From positions 124,001 to 188,000 of the forward strand of contig NZ_QWGE01000005.1 in NCBI RefSeq assembly GCF_003576375.1: 64,000 bases of DNA, given 5' to 3'. Positions within the stretch are counted from its first letter, which is position 1; each line of letters starts with the position of its first letter. Position numbers and translations under genes: made by a program. Positions 60,759 through 64,000 of the stretch are shown here, piece after piece. Below the pieces are notes generated by a model. The model made no database searches. It was not told where the DNA came from and was given only the letters and a program-made list of their open reading frames with translations. Source of the stretch: Pontibacter oryzae. Its GTDB lineage: Bacteria; Bacteroidota; Bacteroidia; Cytophagales; Hymenobacteraceae.

Positions 60759-61388
60759 ATGAATAATGCACTGAAGGCAAACGAGAGAGAACTTATTAAG
60801 CTGATTCGCTTTTTTAGTAAGCGCGCTACGCAGCTGATGGAGAGCGGCGAACTGACCGCTGAGCATGAGCAACTGACGCAAGCTTGCCAGAACCTGGAGC
60901 AGCAGCTACTGACACACGCCGACAACCGCACTGCCATACTTAGCAAGCGTGAGCGCCTCGAGAAAGTGATCGAAGACAATGCCCAGTGCCCGAAGTGCCG
61001 CAAGGCCGATATGCTTAAAAAGCAGGGCGTGGTTACCAACGAGCACAGCTGGAAGTGCAACTCCTACCGCTGCCGCCGCTGCAACACCACCTTCACCTGG
61101 AACCGCCCAAACAACCCCTGGCACATGGTGGAGTTTCTGCAGCTTTACATTAAAGAGCTGGAAGACACCCTGAAAACCGACATGGAGCCCGAGTTGCGCC
61201 AGCATACCGAGGCCGCTATCCCGCAGCTACAGGACAGCCTTTTCCGGTTGCAGCCCGTGCTACAAGACTCTGATGAGGAGGTGCAGGCGCTGGCCGAGAA
61301 AGAGCGCGAAATGGATAAGCTCATCCACCAGTTTAAGAACTACCTCCTGATCGAGAAGATCAAAATGGATACTTACCAGGAAGAGTAG
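60759..61388 (+). CDS. Coiled-coil protein with central zinc ribbon
   Basis: A 209-residue cytoplasmic protein I cannot name. Helical coiled coil (residues 5-72, LIKLIRFFSKRATQLMESGEL and EQLTQACQNLEQQLL) precedes a zinc ribbon with C77xxC80 and C105xxC108 (CPKCRK ... WKCNSYRCRRCNTTF), then a second coiled coil to the end. It resembles nucleic-acid-associated ribbon proteins in layout. A consensus -7 element four bases before the ATG suggests leaderless expression. It follows an inverted-repeat element. Confidence 0.75.
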   Translation: MNNALKANERELIKLIRFFSKRATQLMESGELTAEHEQLTQACQNLEQQLLTHADNRTAILSKRERLEKVIEDNAQCPKCRKADMLKKQGVVTNEHSWKCNSYRCRRCNTTFTWNRPNNPWHMVEFLQLYIKELEDTLKTDMEPELRQHTEAAIPQLQDSLFRLQPVLQDSDEEVQALAEKEREMDKLIHQFKNYLLIEKIKMDTYQEE

Positions 61389-61470
61389 GTTTATACTTCA
61401 GGGAGATTTCTTGATTGCCATACAGTAACAGCTTGATTCGCCAAGTATGATTTTGCGCTGTGCCTGCAGT

Positions 61471-62382
61471 TTACAGCAGCTGCAGCACCCAATACCAGAA
61501 AGCCAGCGTCAGGAAGGAGAGCGGGATACCGAAGCCTACCATCATGTTTGCCAGGCGCGGTTTTAAGCCATACGATGCCGCCACAATGCTGGCCGTGATC
61601 ATGGGTGCCATACCTGCTTCTAGCACGCTTATCTCCAGTACCTCGCCTGTTACGCCAAAGCCCCAGAAGTATAGCGCCAGTATAATAAAAGGCGCAAGCA
61701 GCAACTGGAACGCCAGCCCAAGCCCCAAAAAGCCCCAATGCTTACTGCGCCGCTCAAGCCGCAGCTGCAAGCCCACCGATGCCAGCGCCAACGGCGACAC
61801 CGTGCTTCCAAGCCGCTGGAAAACCTCTTTCATATCCGCTGAAAAATGAAGGTTAAACAGGTTTAGAAGTATGGCCAGCACAAAGGCAATAAACGGCGGA
61901 AACCGGAAAATACGGTGCAGAATAGCTTTTGCGCTCGCCTCACCTTTAGCGTAAGTGGCTGCCAGCGCAATACCCAGCGTAGACAGCACCATAAACGACC
62001 CCGGCTGGTCTACCAGAATGGCGGTTCTCAGCCCTTCTTTGCCATAGAGCGCCTCTATAACCGGAAAGCCGATGAACGAGGTGTTGCCCAGCCCGGCCGT
62101 AAGAATAAGGCAGCCAACCAGCTTCCCCGACCACCCGAACAGCCTGCCCAAACCCCAGAACAAAAGCGCGGCAGCGGCAAAGCAGATCCAGGCAACGCCC
62201 ACCGGCAAAAGCACCTGCAGCGTAAGCGCCACCTCCGGTATAAAGTATAAAGCCAGCGCCGGCAGCGAGATATAGATGATAAACTGGTTAAGTACCTGCG
62301 CGGCATTCTTCGGGAAATCTTTGGCGCGCTGCAGCAGCAGACCCAGGCCAAGGCAACCGAACAGGAGTATCAAACTACTCAT
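61471..62382 (-). CDS. AEC-family (auxin efflux carrier-like) transporter
   Basis: A 303-residue inner-membrane transporter with about ten TM helices in two inverted five-helix halves. Family traits are the N-terminal LFGCLGLGLLLQRAKDFPKNAAQVLNQFIIYISLPALAL with the unwound ISLPAL crossover, GLGNTSFIGFPVIEALYG, and MAPMITASIVAASYGL in the second half. Bacterial AEC proteins export or import malate, malonate or amino acids by facilitated or ion-coupled transport; the substrate here is not evident. It is a single gene. Confidence 0.9.
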   Translation of the reverse strand: MSSLILLFGCLGLGLLLQRAKDFPKNAAQVLNQFIIYISLPALALYFIPEVALTLQVLLPVGVAWICFAAAALLFWGLGRLFGWSGKLVGCLILTAGLGNTSFIGFPVIEALYGKEGLRTAILVDQPGSFMVLSTLGIALAATYAKGEASAKAILHRIFRFPPFIAFVLAILLNLFNLHFSADMKEVFQRLGSTVSPLALASVGLQLRLERRSKHWGFLGLGLAFQLLLAPFIILALYFWGFGVTGEVLEISVLEAGMAPMITASIVAASYGLKPRLANMMVGFGIPLSFLTLAFWYWVLQLL

Positions 62383-62480
62383 AAAGAGGTTTCATGAGTT
62401 GAGGTAGGAGTTTGGGAACGTATGATCTCCCGAAGGTACTATGGTGCACCCAGGAAACAAAAAACCATACTTCTTCTAAA

Positions 62481-62521
62481 GTATAAAGCAGGAACATGTT
62501 GGCCATGCCCCTGCTTTATAC
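62481..62521 (-). terminator. Terminator of the sugar-dehydrogenase gene
   Basis: GTATAAAGCAGG/CCTGCTTTATAC form a 12-bp stem downstream of the leftward gene, followed on that strand by a short T-containing stretch. The arm includes the AAGTATA motif. Confidence 0.65.
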
Positions 62522-62535
62522 GTTTGGGTTTCAGC

Positions 62536-64000
62536 CTAACGCAGCACCACGCGCCGCACCACACGGGTATCTCCGGAAAGTATGCTCAGGAAGTATACGC
62601 CTGGCGCCAGTTTTTCAGTTGGCAGCTCTAAGGTACGCTGGGCCTCCGAAATGCGGTAACTTACATCCAGCACGTTGGCCGATTGAGCGTTGGTAAGTAT
62701 AAACCGCAGGTCCGGGTGCTTCAGGTTGTTAATTTTCAGGTTTAGGTTACCGCTGGCCGGCACTGGGTACACTTGCACCGCACGCTCCAGCTGCTCTTTT
62801 TCGGCAGAGGCCACCGGGCCGGTATAGGTTAGCTTATACACTGCGTGTGCCTTGTCGTCGGAGATAAACAGGTCGCCTTGCTGGCCTATGGCAATGTCCA
62901 CGGGCCGTGCATAGGCCTCGGTGGAGTCGCTGTTCAGGAAGCCGCCCACCAGGTCTAATTGCTCGCCGGGTTTGCCGTTTTGCCACGGAAAGTAGATGAT
63001 CTTGTAGCCGGTGGCTTTGGAGCGGTTCCAGGAGCCGTGCAGGGCAATCAGCGCGCCGTTGCGGTAAGGCTGAGGCATGGTGGTGTTCTGCGTAAACAGC
63101 AGGCCCAGCGGAGCCGAGTGCGCCTGTATGCCTTTGCTAACGCGGGTCATGCCGTTGCAGTCCACGGTGCCGTTGGGGTTCAGCTGCACATCTTTCACGT
63201 AGGGCATATTATCCATACCCTGGCGCGCATCGGGGTTACAGAAAGGCCAGCCATAGTTGCCGCCCTGCTGCACCAACGTAAATTCTTCGGGCGGATTATT
63301 GTCTACGTAACTCTGTACCACCTTGCCGTAGTTTCCGGAGCCATCCTCAAATGGGTAAGCGATGTTGTCGCGGTTGTTTACCGTTACCCATAGATCATTG
63401 GTGCCGGGCACAAAATCCAGGCCCTCGGCATTGCGAATACCCTCGGCAAACAGGCGGCGGTTTGTTCCGTCGGCGTTGTAGATGTAGATGGCTCCACGCT
63501 TCGGGTTGCTTTGCGTATCCTCGATGCAGGCATTGCAGGTCGATGCGATGGAAACGTACAGGTTATGGTTCGCATCCAGGGCAATATTCTTGAGCACATG
63601 GCCGTAGGTACCTTTCAGTTCGGGCAGGCTGTCGTCGGGCAGGTTGTCTACAACCACCTCCATCTGCTGTCCTTTTTCATCGCCATTGCTATACTTATAC
63701 CGGATAATACGGTTTTTCTCAGCGATGTACACATACTGTTGCTCCCCTATTTTATGGAAAACAATATCGTGGGGGCGCTGTAGGCCGGATGCATAATTGA
63801 TTTGCAGCGGCACGTTGTTTGGCCGGTTTTTCAGGACACGCACTACGCCATCCCAGGGCATCGACACGAATAAATCTCCGTTTGGCGCAACGGCCATAAA
63901 ACGCGCACCACTCACGCGGGCATAAACCTCCAGTTTAAAATTCGGGGGGATGCTTGCAAAGCGGTCTACGTTAAACGGGGCTTGGCGCAAAGAGGCCGGC
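62536..64000 (-). CDS. Secreted PQQ-dependent sugar dehydrogenase-like beta-propeller with T9SS tail (5' end outside window)
   Basis: At least 488 residues, open to the right edge, so the signal peptide is missing. The propeller has family landmarks: FMAVAPNGDLFVSMP, GLQRPHDIVFH, YGHVLKNIALDANHNLYVSI, NAEGLDFVPGTNDLWVTVNNRD, QQGGNYGWPFCNP and ALHGSWNRSKATGYKI. It ends with a type IX sorting domain (VQVYPVPASGNLNLKI ... LAPGVYFLSILSGDTRVVRRVVLR) directing it across the outer membrane. It resembles soluble aldose/sorbosone dehydrogenases, which oxidise sugars using PQQ; cofactor use is inferred. Confidence 0.9.
   Translation of the reverse strand, partial: PASLRQAPFNVDRFASIPPNFKLEVYARVSGARFMAVAPNGDLFVSMPWDGVVRVLKNRPNNVPLQINYASGLQRPHDIVFHKIGEQQYVYIAEKNRIIRYKYSNGDEKGQQMEVVVDNLPDDSLPELKGTYGHVLKNIALDANHNLYVSIASTCNACIEDTQSNPKRGAIYIYNADGTNRRLFAEGIRNAEGLDFVPGTNDLWVTVNNRDNIAYPFEDGSGNYGKVVQSYVDNNPPEEFTLVQQGGNYGWPFCNPDARQGMDNMPYVKDVQLNPNGTVDCNGMTRVSKGIQAHSAPLGLLFTQNTTMPQPYRNGALIALHGSWNRSKATGYKIIYFPWQNGKPGEQLDLVGGFLNSDSTEAYARPVDIAIGQQGDLFISDDKAHAVYKLTYTGPVASAEKEQLERAVQVYPVPASGNLNLKINNLKHPDLRFILTNAQSANVLDVSYRISEAQRTLELPTEKLAPGVYFLSILSGDTRVVRRVVLR

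Noticed and set aside
60446-60766. 106-residue ORF across the purine-rich inverted repeat
   Set aside because: Its translation is a run of Thr/Pro/Leu repeats from repeat DNA and it overlaps the promoter of the next gene.
1-64000. ATACTT/TATACTT motifs as a promoter -10 element
   Set aside because: They lie mostly inside genes, on both strands, and do not keep a fixed distance to starts; the TAnnTTTG consensus is distinct.
1-64000. CRISPR arrays, tRNA or rRNA genes, prophage or classic insertion sequences
   Set aside because: No regular spacer arrays, cloverleaf-like sequences, phage structural genes or transposase ORFs were seen.

Overview
This 64 kb window is a chromosomal segment from a member of the Bacteroidota, most likely a Pontibacter-like organism in the Hymenobacteraceae (inference). 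The supporting signs are TAnnTTTG-type -7 promoter elements, CarboxypepD_reg-like/TonB-linked outer-membrane proteins, a type IX secretion tail on the last gene, many lipoproteins, and several families typical of the phylum (HYC_CC_PP, DUF3347, fused SpmA/SpmB). Base composition is near 50% GC. No rRNA, tRNA, CRISPR array or prophage was seen. Most operons end in long, nearly perfect hairpins, many of which can act in both directions.

Layout. 0-4.3 kb: a truncated ECF sigma factor, DUF1543, small unknowns, SelO and a coiled-coil secreted protein. 4.3-8.2 kb: a divergent module of a VWA-domain protein facing an ECF sigma factor plus a membrane anti-sigma/TonB-like protein; both sides carry the same SusC-like leader segment. 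8.2-16 kb: housekeeping and accessory enzymes (VOC protein, 2-hydroxyacid reductase, MsrB, beta-lactamase-like hydrolase, M14 peptidase, SpmAB-like membrane protein) and a DACNV/diadenylate-cyclase-like protein. 16-25 kb: a LytS/LytR two-component pair, a Kelch lipoprotein, a D-aminoacylase and an MBL hydrolase. 24.8-33.8 kb: a Cus-type heavy-metal efflux operon (HYC_CC_PP protein, CusA, CusC, two CusB paralogues, DUF3347). 34-46.6 kb: a TonB-dependent receptor, a lipoprotein/OMP pair, a glycogen-debranching-like enzyme, a ferredoxin reductase, PepD and a short alpha-glucan phosphorylase. 46.9-53.1 kb: a GbsR/MarR regulator with two matching palindromic operators and a TolC-MFP-RND operon. 53.2-64 kb: an acyl-carrier-like protein, a desaturase, a low-complexity Gly/Tyr/Arg protein, a GH25 lysozyme, a D-threonine-aldolase-like enzyme, HemN and HemJ, a zinc-ribbon protein, an AEC transporter and a secreted PQQ-type sugar dehydrogenase.

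The most unusual feature is in the Cus operon. The cusA gene is split into two ORFs (428 + 632 aa, together a full-length transporter) by a ~455 bp element that encodes an S23/IVP-type four-helix-bundle protein between 33 bp inverted repeats. The left repeat has stop codons in all three frames, twice. The right arm is open in the frame of the second half and leads straight to its new ATG. Two ORF-less relatives of the same element sit at the next two gene junctions of the operon and supply the stop codons of cusC and the first cusB. This looks like a protein-gene counterpart of 23S rRNA intervening sequences that breaks genes without removing them.

A second, window-wide signal is strong over-representation of the hexamer AAGTAT/ATACTT (usually AAGTATA or AAGTATG) in coding and non-coding DNA, on both strands and in all reading frames, including full palindromes AAGTATACTT. 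It behaves like a highly iterated genomic motif of unknown function.
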